A stretch of DNA of 64,000 bases from an uncultured Aquimarina sp. (GCF_947492405.1 NZ_CANLMP010000001.1:1116001-1180000), one strand, 5' to 3'. Shown: positions 51,392 to 60,406, counted from the first letter of the stretch. The notes: generated from the sequence alone by a model not told the origin. Translations and numbers: made by a program.

Positions 51392-52264
51392 ATGATTTCT
51401 AATATTATAAAAAAACCACATCCATTTGTATTCAATATCTACAGTATTGTAATCCCAAGCGTACTCTCTTTTCTAATTATAGTAGTATTAGCGCCATTTA
51501 ATTTTCAAGAATTGGAGATTAGTTTAAGAGCTTCATTCGCTCTGATTGTTTCAATCATAGTCGCATTAAGTATATATGCTTCAATAAAGTTTTTGAAAAG
51601 AGTATTTCCAAAACTAATGTCTGAGGATAACTGGACATTTGGCAAGGAATTTTTATTAGTTCTATTTATTCTCGTCATTATTACAATATTAATTCTTATT
51701 GCAGTATTAGCGATACAAACCAACACAACACCGCTAATTCCTATTATTCTAAAAACAGCATCAATTACAATGGCGATAAGTGTTTTTCCTATTGGCTTTT
51801 TAATTCTTTTTGAACAATATAAATATCAAAAAAATCAACTAGAAAAAGCCAATAAGCTTACGGATTCTTTAAAAAACAGTAATAACGAATTCTTAAAAGG
51901 TTCAATTGGAGAGCAACATATTTTGATAAAATCTGAGTCGAATGATATTGAGCTAAGACTTAATTATAACGATTTGGTTTATATGAAATCAGATGGCAAC
52001 TATGTAGAAGTTTATTTTATAAATGCTAATGAACTCCAAAAAAAATTAATCAGAAACCGAATCAAAAACATAGAGGCTATCCTTCCAGAAAAACACTTCT
52101 TACGATGTCATAATCGTTTTATTATTAATAGTAATGCTATCATTAAAGTAGAAGGCAACGCTAGAAATTTATTACTTCACCTCAAAAATGGTATAGAAAC
52201 TATTCCTGTTTCAAGAGCTAAAGCCAACTTAATTTCAGATTTTATCTATAACCTTAATGGATGA
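51392..52264 (+). CDS. LytTR-type membrane-anchored transcriptional regulator
   Basis: A 290-residue protein with four predicted membrane helices in the first half (near 15-35, 44-66, 84-106 and 114-140). A short linker and a C-terminal LytTR DNA-binding domain (about residues 185-285) follow. Domain landmarks are YNDLVYMKSDGNYVEVYF, the conserved helix LPEKHFLRCHNRFIINSNAI and the end VSRAKANLISDF. No receiver domain is present, so the signal is likely sensed by the membrane part, as in other Bacteroidota one-component LytTR regulators. Possible targets include the DUF2306 gene directly downstream. Confidence 0.85.
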   Translation: MISNIIKKPHPFVFNIYSIVIPSVLSFLIIVVLAPFNFQELEISLRASFALIVSIIVALSIYASIKFLKRVFPKLMSEDNWTFGKEFLLVLFILVIITILILIAVLAIQTNTTPLIPIILKTASITMAISVFPIGFLILFEQYKYQKNQLEKANKLTDSLKNSNNEFLKGSIGEQHILIKSESNDIELRLNYNDLVYMKSDGNYVEVYFINANELQKKLIRNRIKNIEAILPEKHFLRCHNRFIINSNAIIKVEGNARNLLLHLKNGIETIPVSRAKANLISDFIYNLNG

Positions 52265-52370
52265 GTTGCCCAATTATCACAAATACGTCCTAATAATACC
52301 AAAGCTCTGTATATAGGGCTCTTGAGCAGTTTTTATTTTACAGATTTGCATTGTTAAATTAAAAAAAACG

Positions 52371-53045
52371 ATGGAAATACTAGTCAACAACATTTTGTAC
52401 ATACACATTTTAGCAGGAGCAGTTTCATTGACAACTGGTTTAATAGCAATACTAAGTAAAAAAGGGCAAAAATGGCATAGACAATCGGGTAAACTATATT
52501 TTTATGGAATGACAGGTGTATTTATCACCGGTGTTATTATTGCAGGATTTAGGTTCAACAGATTTTTATTTTTGATAGCTTTTTTAAGCTATTACAGTGT
52601 ATTCTCAGGTGTACGAGCTTTAAAACTTAAGCATTTACATAAACAACAAAAACCTGAATGGTTTGACTGGTTCGCTGGTATTTTAAATGCAGTTGCAAAT
52701 GTCTTTTTTATTGGATTAGGTTTTTATTATAGTATCGAAAATGGATTTGTCTCTGGCGGTGCATTGTTATCTACTGGATTCGGTATTGGAGGGCTTCTAA
52801 TTTCCTATACCAATTTAAAACCTTTTGTTTTCAGACCAGATAAATCTTATCATTGGTTTTTATCACATATAGGCAATATGATGGGCGGGTATATCGCGAC
52901 ATGTACAGCATTCCTATCTACCATTGTTACACGATTTGATTTTATGAATCCCTATTTGGCATTTGCGATTCCATCAATTTTAGGTTTACCTCTTTTATTA
53001 TTTTGGCAAAAAAGAATTGAAAAAAAATTTGACTCCAAAAGTTGA
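52371..53045 (+). CDS. DUF2306-like membrane protein
   Basis: A 224-residue protein with about six to seven membrane helices. The opening ILYIHILAGAVSLTTGLIAILSKKGQKWHRQSGKLYFYGMTGVFITG (in parts) has the His-containing helices typical of DUF2306. A central GVRALKLKHLHKQQKP loop and the end GLPLLLFWQKRIEKKF complete it. Function is unknown. The His residues in the early helices could bind haem or a metal, but there is no proof. It is 106 bp after the LytTR regulator, in the same direction. Confidence 0.8.
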   Translation: MEILVNNILYIHILAGAVSLTTGLIAILSKKGQKWHRQSGKLYFYGMTGVFITGVIIAGFRFNRFLFLIAFLSYYSVFSGVRALKLKHLHKQQKPEWFDWFAGILNAVANVFFIGLGFYYSIENGFVSGGALLSTGFGIGGLLISYTNLKPFVFRPDKSYHWFLSHIGNMMGGYIATCTAFLSTIVTRFDFMNPYLAFAIPSILGLPLLLFWQKRIEKKFDSKS

Positions 53046-53205
53046 AACTATTCGTATAAGGCAAATATTTTACAATATTTACGAAATAGTCTAGTTTTTA
53101 AATAAGATCTATCTTTCTAAAAACTGAAGTTTAAAGAACATTAACATTTTGATTTCTATTAAAAACTAAATCATTTTTTCATAATTTTATATTCTTTTGA
53201 AACTT

Positions 53206-53634
53206 ATGTCGGACATAAAACTAAAAACAAACCCAAAAGTAGCATCGGTTTATCAGGACTACACGGATAGTGTTCGTGAAAAAATAATGGATCTTAGAAA
53301 TTTAATTATAGAAACCGCAAAAGCGACAGAAGGAATCACAAATCTAGAAGAGACTTTAAAATGGGGAGAACCTAGCTTTCTAACCGAAAAAGGAAGCACC
53401 ATTAGAATTGGCTGGAAAAAAGGAAAACCAAATCAATACGCTATGTATTTTCAATGCACAAGTAAATTGGTTACCACATTCAGAGTTTTGTATAAAGATA
53501 CATTTCAATTCGAAGGAAATAGAGCGATAATTTTCCCGATGAATTCTAATATTCCTAAGAAGGAACTAAAAAACTGTATTACTGCTGCATTAACCTATCA
53601 TAAAGTTAAACATCTGCCAACTTTAGGTATATAA
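53206..53634 (+). CDS. DUF1801 domain protein
   Basis: A 142-residue soluble protein of the DUF1801 (YdhG-like) family: VASVYQDYTDSVREKIMDLRNLI, LEETLKWGEPSFLTEKGSTIRIGWKK, QYAMYFQC and a terminal helix KKELKNCITAALTYHK. The same domain is found, fused to an OmdA tail, in the gene at 37260-37850. Function is unknown. The start at 53206 is the ATG; a TTG 9 bp upstream is less likely. A strong shared terminator follows. Confidence 0.85.
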   Translation: MSDIKLKTNPKVASVYQDYTDSVREKIMDLRNLIIETAKATEGITNLEETLKWGEPSFLTEKGSTIRIGWKKGKPNQYAMYFQCTSKLVTTFRVLYKDTFQFEGNRAIIFPMNSNIPKKELKNCITAALTYHKVKHLPTLGI

Positions 53635-53640
53635 AACACA

Positions 53641-53670
53641 AAAGCATCTGTGTTTATTACAGATGCTTTT
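53641..53670. terminator. Bidirectional terminator
   Basis: An 11-bp perfect stem AAAGCATCTGT/ACAGATGCTTT (53641-53651 and 53659-53669) between the DUF1801 gene and the convergent bcp gene. Confidence 0.85.
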
Positions 53671-53698
53671 ATATAGTTATAAATTCCCAAATAGTTGG

Positions 53699-54148
53699 TT
53701 ACAGTATTTGTGCAGCGTGATCTTTTGTTTTAACCTTCAGAATAACTTCAGAAAGAATTCCGTTTTCATCAATTACAAAAGTGGTACGGTGGATTCCATC
53801 ATACTCTTTTCCCATAAACTTTTTAGGTCCCCAAACACCAAATGCTTCGATCACTTTTTTATCTTCATCTGCTAACAATGGGTAAGGCAACTCATATTTA
53901 TTTTTGAAATTCTGTTGACGCTTAGCACTATCTGCACTCACACCAAGAATCTCATATCCTTGAGCCTGAAAAGTTTGATAATTATCTTTCAGATTACAAG
54001 CTTCAGCTGTACAACCAGGCGTGCTAGCTTTTGGGTAGAAAAAAACAACTAGCTTTTTTCCTTTGTAATCTTCTAAACTAATAGTATTCCCATCTTGATC
54101 TAATGCCGAGAAATTAGGAGCTTTATCTCCTGCTTTTAATGATGTCAT
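53699..54148 (-). CDS. bcp: Thioredoxin-dependent peroxiredoxin (Bcp/PrxQ)
   Basis: A 149-residue peroxiredoxin of the Bcp/PrxQ type that reduces hydrogen and organic peroxides using thioredoxin. The peroxidatic C46 lies in YPKASTPGCTAEACNL, with the resolving C51 five residues later as usual in this subgroup. The threonine of the PxxxTPGC motif and the later arginine (HRTTFVIDENG) are in place. It has no signal peptide. It may act with msrA elsewhere in the window in defence against oxidative damage, but the two are not linked. Confidence 0.95.
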   Translation of the reverse strand: MTSLKAGDKAPNFSALDQDGNTISLEDYKGKKLVVFFYPKASTPGCTAEACNLKDNYQTFQAQGYEILGVSADSAKRQQNFKNKYELPYPLLADEDKKVIEAFGVWGPKKFMGKEYDGIHRTTFVIDENGILSEVILKVKTKDHAAQIL

Positions 54149-54315
54149 TCTTTTATAATTATGTGAAAACTTAAAAATAAGTTTGTTTAAACTTTTTTGA
54201 TAAAATTAAAACAAAAAATATAATTCAATGACGATTTTATTAAAAATTTAAGTTTTAATTCCGTATTTAAAACCTATTAAATATTCATATTTTAGCAAGA
54301 AATAATTCTATTCAT

Positions 54316-54966
54316 ATGACCAAACAGGAAAAGGTTGATTTCACAATCAAAACACTCAGAAAACTCTATCCAACCATACCCATTCCATTAGATCATAAAG
54401 ACCCATACACCTTGCTGATTGCGGTTTTAATGAGCGCCCAAAGTACTGATGTAAGGGTGAATCAAATTACCCCACTCCTATTCGAAAGAGCTGATAATCC
54501 TTATGCAATGGTTAGATTATCCGTAGAAGAAATTAGAGAAATTATTAGACCTGTAGGTTTAAGTCCTATGAAATCTAAAGGAATTCATGGGTTGTCTCAG
54601 ATTCTAATAGATAAACATAATGGAGAAGTACCGCAAAGTTTTGAATATTTAGAAGAATTACCTGCAGTTGGTCATAAAACTGCTAGTGTGGTTATGTCGC
54701 AAGCTTTTGGTGTTCCGGCATTTCCTGTAGACACACACATCCATCGTTTAATGTATCGCTGGGGCTTTAGTAATGGTAAAAATGTGACACAAACAGAAAA
54801 GGATGCCAAACGTCTATTTCCAAAAGAACTATGGAACGATCTTCACTTGCAAATTATTTGGTATGGACGAGAATATTCTCCAGCTAGAGGATGGAATCTG
54901 GAAAAAGATATTATAACTAAAACAATCGGAAGAAAAACGGTAATTAACGAATACCTTAAAAAATAA
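54316..54966 (+). CDS. nth: Endonuclease III without the iron-sulfur cluster
   Basis: A 216-residue DNA glycosylase/AP lyase of the Nth family, which removes oxidised pyrimidines in base-excision repair. The catalytic pair is present: K121 in LPAVGHKTASVV (the helix-hairpin-helix) and D139 in FPVDTHIHR. E. coli Nth has four cysteines for a 4Fe-4S cluster in the C-terminal region. Here that region reads WYGREYSPARGWNLEKDI, and the whole protein has no cysteine. The cluster has therefore been lost. The gene begins with ATG at 54316 and is followed by a terminator. Confidence 0.92.
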   Translation: MTKQEKVDFTIKTLRKLYPTIPIPLDHKDPYTLLIAVLMSAQSTDVRVNQITPLLFERADNPYAMVRLSVEEIREIIRPVGLSPMKSKGIHGLSQILIDKHNGEVPQSFEYLEELPAVGHKTASVVMSQAFGVPAFPVDTHIHRLMYRWGFSNGKNVTQTEKDAKRLFPKELWNDLHLQIIWYGREYSPARGWNLEKDIITKTIGRKTVINEYLKK

Positions 54967-54996
54967 AAGACCTGTTATCTAGGATATCAGGTCTTT
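54966..54996 (+). terminator. Rho-independent terminator
   Basis: A 9-bp perfect outer stem AAAGACCTG/CAGGTCTTT (54966-54974 and 54988-54996), extended inward by nearly paired bases, just after the nth stop. Confidence 0.75.
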
Positions 54997-55010
54997 CACA
55001 AAGTTTAGTT

Positions 55011-55160
55011 TTAATTTAGAAGTGCTTCAAACTTCATATTTTTATAATCTATAACACTTAAAGCCTTTGAGTAATTTAGTAGAAAATCTACTGTAATTTT
55101 CTTCGGTACTAATTGTTGTTGCTCCTCTTTTTGAGAAGACTTAAAGTAAAATTTTGCCAT
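55011..55160 (-). CDS. 49-residue conserved small protein next to the sigma factor
   Basis: A small gene downstream of the ECF sigma factor on the same strand, starting at 55160. The sequence begins MAKFYFKSSQKEEQQQ. Its C-terminal part, ITVDFLLNYSKALSVIDYKN, ends in MKFEALLN. Short proteins with a similar LNYSKALSVI...FE.LLN ending follow sigma factors in other Flavobacteriia, as far as I recall. It is too short for a domain assignment. The 73-bp spacing from the sigma gene suggests co-transcription. Confidence 0.65.
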   Translation of the reverse strand: MAKFYFKSSQKEEQQQLVPKKITVDFLLNYSKALSVIDYKNMKFEALLN

Positions 55161-55233
55161 ATTAATTAATCTTAAATTAAGGGTTATTTTTATAAATAAC
55201 GAGGCAAAATATACTTTATTGCATAAAGAAATG

Positions 55234-55818
55234 TTAATTTGTTAAAACGATATTGTTTTTCTCAATAACCTTTCTCAAATTAATTAAAGCATATCTCATT
55301 CTTCCTAGTGCTGTATTAATACTCACACCTGTTTTATCAGATATTTCTTTAAAACTCATATCACGATACATACGCATCACTAATACTTCTTTTTGATCTT
55401 CTGGTAATTCTTGTATTAGATTACGTAGATCTTCTTCTACCTGATCTTTTATAATTCTTTTTTCTGCATTCAGATCTCCATCACTAATAATTGAGAAAAT
55501 ACTAAACTCTCCATTATCTTCGAATTTCGGCATACGATTCCCTTTACGGAAATGATCAATAACTAAGTTGTGAGCAATACGCATTACCCAAGGTAAAAAT
55601 TTTCCTTCTTCGTTATACTTTCCAAGTTTCAAAGTACGAATTACTTTAATAAACGTATCCTGAAAAATATCCTCAGATACATCACGATCAAAAACTTTAG
55701 AATAAATAAAACTGTAAATACGTTGCTTATGACGTTCGATTAGTGTAGATAAGGCGTTTTCCTCACCATTGATGTAATTGCTCACTAGAACAGCATCCGA
55801 AATTGTGTAATCTTTCAT
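55234..55818 (-). CDS. ECF sigma-70 factor
   Basis: A 194-residue ECF sigma factor. Region 2 (about residues 20-90) contains IERHKQRIYSFIYSKVFDRDVSEDIFQDTFIKV (in parts) and LPWVMRIAHNLVIDHFRK. Region 4 (about 130-185) carries LPEDQKEVLVMRMYRDMSFKEISDKTGVSINTALGRM (in parts), an intact -35-binding helix-turn-helix. No anti-sigma gene is adjacent. Its strong conservation in Flavobacteriia, from memory, and the absence of an anti-sigma factor suggest a housekeeping-type regulon. A near -7 element (TACCTTTA) lies about 70 bp upstream. Confidence 0.93.
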   Translation of the reverse strand: MKDYTISDAVLVSNYINGEENALSTLIERHKQRIYSFIYSKVFDRDVSEDIFQDTFIKVIRTLKLGKYNEEGKFLPWVMRIAHNLVIDHFRKGNRMPKFEDNGEFSIFSIISDGDLNAEKRIIKDQVEEDLRNLIQELPEDQKEVLVMRMYRDMSFKEISDKTGVSINTALGRMRYALINLRKVIEKNNIVLTN

Positions 55819-56028
55819 ACCTATTACTTAATTTAGTACCAACAAGCTTGGGGCTCGGGCTATGTTAAACTTTAAAGTAAAGGTATGCTATAGGCTATTC
55901 TTTTTTAGATTTCGGTTTAATTACTGGGGCTAATATAATAACAATCCTTGAAAATCAAACTATTTTCTGTTAATTTTTTTAACTTAACTTTCCAGATCAA
56001 TCCTTTAGAATACTTCTTAAGTAATCAT

Positions 56029-56036
56029 TATATTTG
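56029..56036 (+). promoter_or_regulatory. Promoter -7 element TATATTTG
   Basis: Perfect TAnnTTTG match 21 bp before the uvrA ATG at 56058. It overlaps an in-frame TTG at 56034 and therefore excludes that TTG as a start. Confidence 0.65.
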
Positions 56037-56057
56037 CCCTCACACCGCATATTTACT

Positions 56058-58838
56058 ATGATTGAAGACATTACAACTTTAGATCCAAAACATAATATAT
56101 TAATTAAAGGAGCTAAGCTGCATAACCTCAAAAATTTGGATGCAGCCATCCCTAGAAACAAATTAGTAGTAATTACTGGATTATCTGGATCCGGTAAGTC
56201 TAGTTTGGCTTTTGATACTTTATATGCAGAAGGCCAACGTAGATATGTAGAAAGTCTTTCTTCTTATGCAAGGCAATTTTTAGGGCGACTCAATAAGCCA
56301 AAAGTTGATTATATAAAAGGAATAGCTCCAGCAATTGCCATTGAGCAAAAAGTAAATTCTACCAATCCGAGATCAACCGTTGGAACTACTACGGAAATTT
56401 ATGACTACTTAAAGCTACTTTTTGCCAGAATTGGAAAAACCTACTCTCCTATTTCAGGAAATCAGGTAAAAAAAGATACTGTAACTGACGTAATTGAATA
56501 TGTAAAAACATTTAATGAAGGAGAGAAACTATTATTACTAGCTCCGATTCACGTAGAAAATGGTAGAACAACTGAAGAAAAACTAAAAGTATTACAACAA
56601 CAAGGATATGCTCGTGTAAAAATTAATGATACCGTATGTAGAATTGAAGAAGCACATATTACGAAAAAGGACGACGTACATCTTGTAATAGATCGGATCA
56701 TAAAAAGAGATGAAGAAGACTTCTATAACCGTCTTGCCGATGCTGTTAGTTCTGGATTTTTTGAAGGAAAAGGAACTTGTTTCGTGGAAACTCTAAAAGA
56801 CAATGATCTACGACAATTTAGTAATAAATTCGAATTAGATGGAATGACATTTCTAGAGCCTAACGTGCATTTATTTAGTTTTAATAATCCTTATGGAGCC
56901 TGTCCGGAATGCGAAGGTTATGGTGATGTTATTGGTATTGATGAAGATTTAGTAGTTCCAAATACTTCTCTCAGTATCTATGAAGGAGCAGTTTTTCCGT
57001 GGAAAGGCGATGCTATGAGTTGGTATAAAGATCAATTGGTTAATAGTGCTTATAAATTTGATTTTCCGATTCATAAACCTTATTTCGAATTGTCACCGGA
57101 GCAGAAAGAGTTGCTATGGAAAGGAAATGAATATTTTGAAGGTATTGATAATTTCTTTATCGAATTAGAAGCCAAAGCGTATAAAATTCAGAATCGTGTC
57201 ATGCTTTCTCGCTATCGCGGAAAAACAAAATGTGCTACCTGTAAGGGAAAACGCCTTCGTTCTGAAACTAATTATGTTAAGGTTGGAGAAGCAACACTTA
57301 CGGACTTAGTTGAAAAACCATTAAATGAACTTGCTGATTTCTTTAAAAGCTTAGAACTTAATGAATATGATACTCAAATTGGTAAAAGATTACTTAAAGA
57401 AATTAATAGTAGGTTAGCGTTTTTAGACAATGTAGGTCTGCAATATCTAACACTCAATCGAAAGTCGAATACCCTATCTGGTGGAGAATCTCAGCGAATT
57501 AACCTAGCCACTTCTTTAGGTAGTAGCTTAGTTGGATCCATGTATATTTTAGATGAACCAAGTATAGGTTTACATCCTAAAGACACTGAAAAACTAATTA
57601 AAGTATTACAATCTTTAAGAGATTTAGGAAATACGGTAATAGTAGTAGAACATGATGAAGATATTATGAAAGCTGCTGATCAAATATTAGACATTGGACC
57701 AGAAGCAGGAACTTTTGGTGGAAATTTAGTTGCAAGTGGAACTTTTGATCAAATCTTAAAATCTGATTCTCTTACAGCTAAATATCTTAATGGTGATCTT
57801 GAAATTGAAGTTCCGAAAGAAAGAAAAACTTCCAAATATTATCTAGATATTGTAGGAGCTCGTGAAAATAACCTAAAGAACATTGACATCAAGATTCCTT
57901 TGGGTATTTTTACAGCTATTACTGGTGTTTCTGGTAGTGGAAAAAGTACATTGGTTAAAAAAATTGTATATCCATCTGTTCTAAAACAATTAGGAGGATA
58001 CGGTGAAAAAGCCGGTCAGTTCACAGAACTTAAAGGTAATTTTAGCAATATCAAACATGTAGAATTTGTAGACCAAAACCCTATCGGACGTTCGTCTAGA
58101 TCTAATCCTGTTACTTACATCAAAGCATACGATGATATCAGAAGCTTATTTGCCAGTCAAAAGCTATCTAAAATACGTAATTACCAATCAAAGCACTTTT
58201 CATTTAATGTGGATGGTGGACGTTGTGAAACATGTAAAGGTGAAGGTGAAGTAACCATCGAAATGCAATTCATGGCTGATGTACATCTCGAATGCGAAAC
58301 CTGCGGAGGAAAACGATTCAAAAAAGATGTCTTAGAAGTTACTTTTGAGGAAAAAAACATAGACGATATCTTAACCATGACAATCGATAACGCGATAGAT
58401 TTCTTCTCTGCTCACAATCAAGCAAAAATTATACGTAAACTACAGCCTTTACAGGATGTGGGACTTGGCTATGTACAACTTGGTCAAAGCTCTTCTACCC
58501 TTTCTGGTGGAGAAGCACAACGTATTAAATTAGCATCTTTTCTGGTAAAAGGAAATACAAAAGACAAAGCACTCTTTATTTTTGATGAACCTACTACAGG
58601 CTTACATTTTCATGATATTAAGAAACTATTGAAATCATTTAATGAACTAATTGATAAAGGGCATTCTATTTTAGTTATCGAACACAACTTGGATTTGGTA
58701 AAATGTGCAGATTATGTTATTGATTTAGGACCTGAAGGCGGAAAAAATGGAGGTACAATTGTTGCTCAGGGAACTCCTGAAGAAGTTAGTAAAAACAAAA
58801 AATCATATACAGGACAATACCTAAAGGAGAAGCTTTAG
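56058..58838 (+). CDS. uvrA: Excinuclease ABC subunit A
   Basis: UvrA is the damage-sensing ATPase of nucleotide excision repair and loads UvrB. The 926-residue protein has the full duplicated ABC layout. The first Walker A is GLSGSGKSS at 41-49 and the later one GVSGSGKST. The signatures are LSGGESQRI and LSGGEAQRI, with Walker B motifs YILDEPSIGLHP and FIFDEPTTGLHF. Zinc-binding cysteine pairs occur in CPECEGYG, CATCKGKR, CETCKGEGE and CETCGGKRF. The domain order and length are normal. Many Bacteroidota carry a second uvrA, so this may be one of two copies. Confidence 0.96.
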   Translation: MIEDITTLDPKHNILIKGAKLHNLKNLDAAIPRNKLVVITGLSGSGKSSLAFDTLYAEGQRRYVESLSSYARQFLGRLNKPKVDYIKGIAPAIAIEQKVNSTNPRSTVGTTTEIYDYLKLLFARIGKTYSPISGNQVKKDTVTDVIEYVKTFNEGEKLLLLAPIHVENGRTTEEKLKVLQQQGYARVKINDTVCRIEEAHITKKDDVHLVIDRIIKRDEEDFYNRLADAVSSGFFEGKGTCFVETLKDNDLRQFSNKFELDGMTFLEPNVHLFSFNNPYGACPECEGYGDVIGIDEDLVVPNTSLSIYEGAVFPWKGDAMSWYKDQLVNSAYKFDFPIHKPYFELSPEQKELLWKGNEYFEGIDNFFIELEAKAYKIQNRVMLSRYRGKTKCATCKGKRLRSETNYVKVGEATLTDLVEKPLNELADFFKSLELNEYDTQIGKRLLKEINSRLAFLDNVGLQYLTLNRKSNTLSGGESQRINLATSLGSSLVGSMYILDEPSIGLHPKDTEKLIKVLQSLRDLGNTVIVVEHDEDIMKAADQILDIGPEAGTFGGNLVASGTFDQILKSDSLTAKYLNGDLEIEVPKERKTSKYYLDIVGARENNLKNIDIKIPLGIFTAITGVSGSGKSTLVKKIVYPSVLKQLGGYGEKAGQFTELKGNFSNIKHVEFVDQNPIGRSSRSNPVTYIKAYDDIRSLFASQKLSKIRNYQSKHFSFNVDGGRCETCKGEGEVTIEMQFMADVHLECETCGGKRFKKDVLEVTFEEKNIDDILTMTIDNAIDFFSAHNQAKIIRKLQPLQDVGLGYVQLGQSSSTLSGGEAQRIKLASFLVKGNTKDKALFIFDEPTTGLHFHDIKKLLKSFNELIDKGHSILVIEHNLDLVKCADYVIDLGPEGGKNGGTIVAQGTPEEVSKNKKSYTGQYLKEKL

Positions 58839-58923
58839 AAATATTAACATAATTGTAATACACTAATTTGTAAAGAGAAGGAAATCATTTCGGCTAAGAC
58901 ATTCGAATACTAAAGTTAAAAGA

Positions 58924-59568
58924 ATGTCACTTACAGAACAACTAAAAGCGCGTGCTGATCAATCAGCTGCCAAATATCCGGAAACTATTCATAAAATAAT
59001 GAATAATGGAATAGCTACTATTAAAGATACTCAGCTAGCCTACAGAGCATTAAAAACCGGAGATAAAATCCCAGAAATATTGTTGCCGAATGCAGCCGGA
59101 TCTAATATTTCTATACAAGAATTACTATTAAACAAAAAAGTAGTTCTTTCCTTCTATCGCGGAGGCTGGTGCCCATATTGCAATCTAGAACTAAAAGCAT
59201 TACAAGAATATCAAAATAAATTCGAAGAATTGGGAGCAACATTAGTTGCTATAAGTCCTGAAACTCCAGATAATTCACTTACCACTTCAGAAAAAAACAA
59301 TCTAAGCTTTGAAGTTCTTTCTGATACAAATAATAAAATAGCCGAAAAATTCAACTTAGTATTTACACTTCCTAAAGAGTTAATCGAAGTTTACAAAGGA
59401 TTCGGAATTGATTTAATTAAAAGCAATGGCAATCAAGAGCATCAATTACCGATCTCTGCAACCTACATAATTGATCAAGATGGAACCATTCTGTACGACT
59501 TTATCAAAGAAGATTACAAAGAAAGAGCTGATCCAGAAGAAATAATTAACTTTTTAAAAAACAATTAG
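58924..59568 (+). CDS. Peroxiredoxin-like thiol protein (AhpC/TSA family)
   Basis: A 214-residue protein with an N-terminal helical arm (about 1-40) and a thioredoxin-fold redoxin domain. The redox motif is FYRGGWCPYCNLELKAL with C83 and C86, a CxxC-like site instead of the single Cys of classical peroxiredoxins. Further landmarks are ATLVAISPETPDNS and ISATYIIDQDGTI. It belongs to the peroxiredoxin-like group and could reduce peroxides or disulfides in the cytoplasm. It follows uvrA by 85 bp and is probably transcribed separately or by read-through. Confidence 0.85.
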   Translation: MSLTEQLKARADQSAAKYPETIHKIMNNGIATIKDTQLAYRALKTGDKIPEILLPNAAGSNISIQELLLNKKVVLSFYRGGWCPYCNLELKALQEYQNKFEELGATLVAISPETPDNSLTTSEKNNLSFEVLSDTNNKIAEKFNLVFTLPKELIEVYKGFGIDLIKSNGNQEHQLPISATYIIDQDGTILYDFIKEDYKERADPEEIINFLKNN

Positions 59569-59612
59569 TTACACCTTTTTCGATATCAATTTTATCATAA
59601 CCTAAAAATTTT

Positions 59613-59628
59613 TGGCACGCCATTTGGT
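59613..59628 (+). promoter_or_regulatory. Sigma-54-like promoter, TGGCACG-N4-TTGGT
   Basis: TGGCACG at 59613-59619 is a perfect -24 element. The -12 element at the correct spacing is TTGGT instead of TTGCW, one mismatch at a key position. It is 67 bp upstream of the Arg/Tyr-rich secreted protein. RpoN itself is not in this window. Confidence 0.4.
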
Positions 59629-59695
59629 TACTTACTAATCAAATAGCGGAAACCGAAAAGCTAATGAGTAGGTAAAAACCCAAAACATTTTAGTT

Positions 59696-60340
59696 ATGAA
59701 AAAAATGATACTTTTTATCGCAGCAATGTTACTAGTTGGAACAGCTGCACAAGCGGCCGATCAAAAAATGTCGGATCAACTTGATAGGGTTACAAAACGC
59801 TATCGTTACGCACAACCTATTGTATTTGTCGAAGGTGGTGTAACATTCTTTGTCTATCCTAACGGAGAGATTGATTTTAAAACTCCAAGACGAAGAAATT
59901 ATAATCATTTGGATTGGAACTCTAGAAATTATAACAGTCCCGGACACTCTAGGAGTTCTAGATATAATAACCGATTCACGGTAAGGCATGATTACTACGG
60001 AAGATTAAAACGAGTAGGACTTACAACTATAGGTTATAATCGATTCGATCAGGTAAGAAGAATTGGCTCTGTCTTAATGAGATATAATAGAAGAGGAAAA
60101 TTAGCACAAATAGGAGGACTACGTGTTTATTATGGAAAAAGAGGTAGAATTAGACATATTGAAGGGAATATTCATTATACAGGATGTGGTTATTGTGGAG
60201 TTGATGGATGTAGTATGACTCATGACCCTTATTATAACTTTAACGGAAGATCAAATCATTATAGTGGAGATAATCATGATGATGATGATTATAAAAACCG
60301 AAAAAGAAAAAAGAAATATAGAGATCAAAATAATGATTAG
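59696..60340 (+). CDS. Secreted Arg/Tyr-rich protein
   Basis: A 214-residue protein with a signal peptide (MKKMILFIAAMLLVGTAAQAA). A conserved-looking motif follows near residues 40-60 (IVFVEGGVTFFVYPNGEIDF). The body is rich in Arg, Tyr, Asn and Gly with repeated patterns such as NRFTVRHDYYGRLKRVG, YNRFDQVRRIG, YNRRGKLAQIG and YGKRGRIRHIEG. These suggest an imperfect beta-repeat. A CGYCGVDGC cluster near residue 162 and an acidic/basic tail (DDDDYKNRKRKKK) end the protein. Function unknown; an envelope role is likely. It is monocistronic, with a strong terminator. Confidence 0.7.
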   Translation: MKKMILFIAAMLLVGTAAQAADQKMSDQLDRVTKRYRYAQPIVFVEGGVTFFVYPNGEIDFKTPRRRNYNHLDWNSRNYNSPGHSRSSRYNNRFTVRHDYYGRLKRVGLTTIGYNRFDQVRRIGSVLMRYNRRGKLAQIGGLRVYYGKRGRIRHIEGNIHYTGCGYCGVDGCSMTHDPYYNFNGRSNHYSGDNHDDDDYKNRKRKKKYRDQNND

Positions 60341-60369
60341 TATAAATTAGTTAGTTGGTTAGTTGTTAG

Positions 60370-60406
60370 AAAGCCCGTTACTATCTTGGTAGCGGGCTTT
60401 CTTTTT
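60370..60406 (+). terminator. Rho-independent terminator
   Basis: A GC-rich stem AAAGCCCG/CGGGCTTT (60370-60377 and 60393-60400), extended by four more pairs including one G-U, followed by CTTTTTT. Confidence 0.85.

Noticed and set aside
55841..55862. GC-rich palindromic patch in the sigma factor leader as a riboswitch or thermometer
   Set aside because: Only CAAGCTTG is palindromic, and the flanking GCCCGAGCCCC does not pair well with it. I see no defined structure.
56034..56057. TTG start for uvrA
   Set aside because: It overlaps the TATATTTG promoter element. The ATG at 56058 gives the usual UvrA N-terminus.
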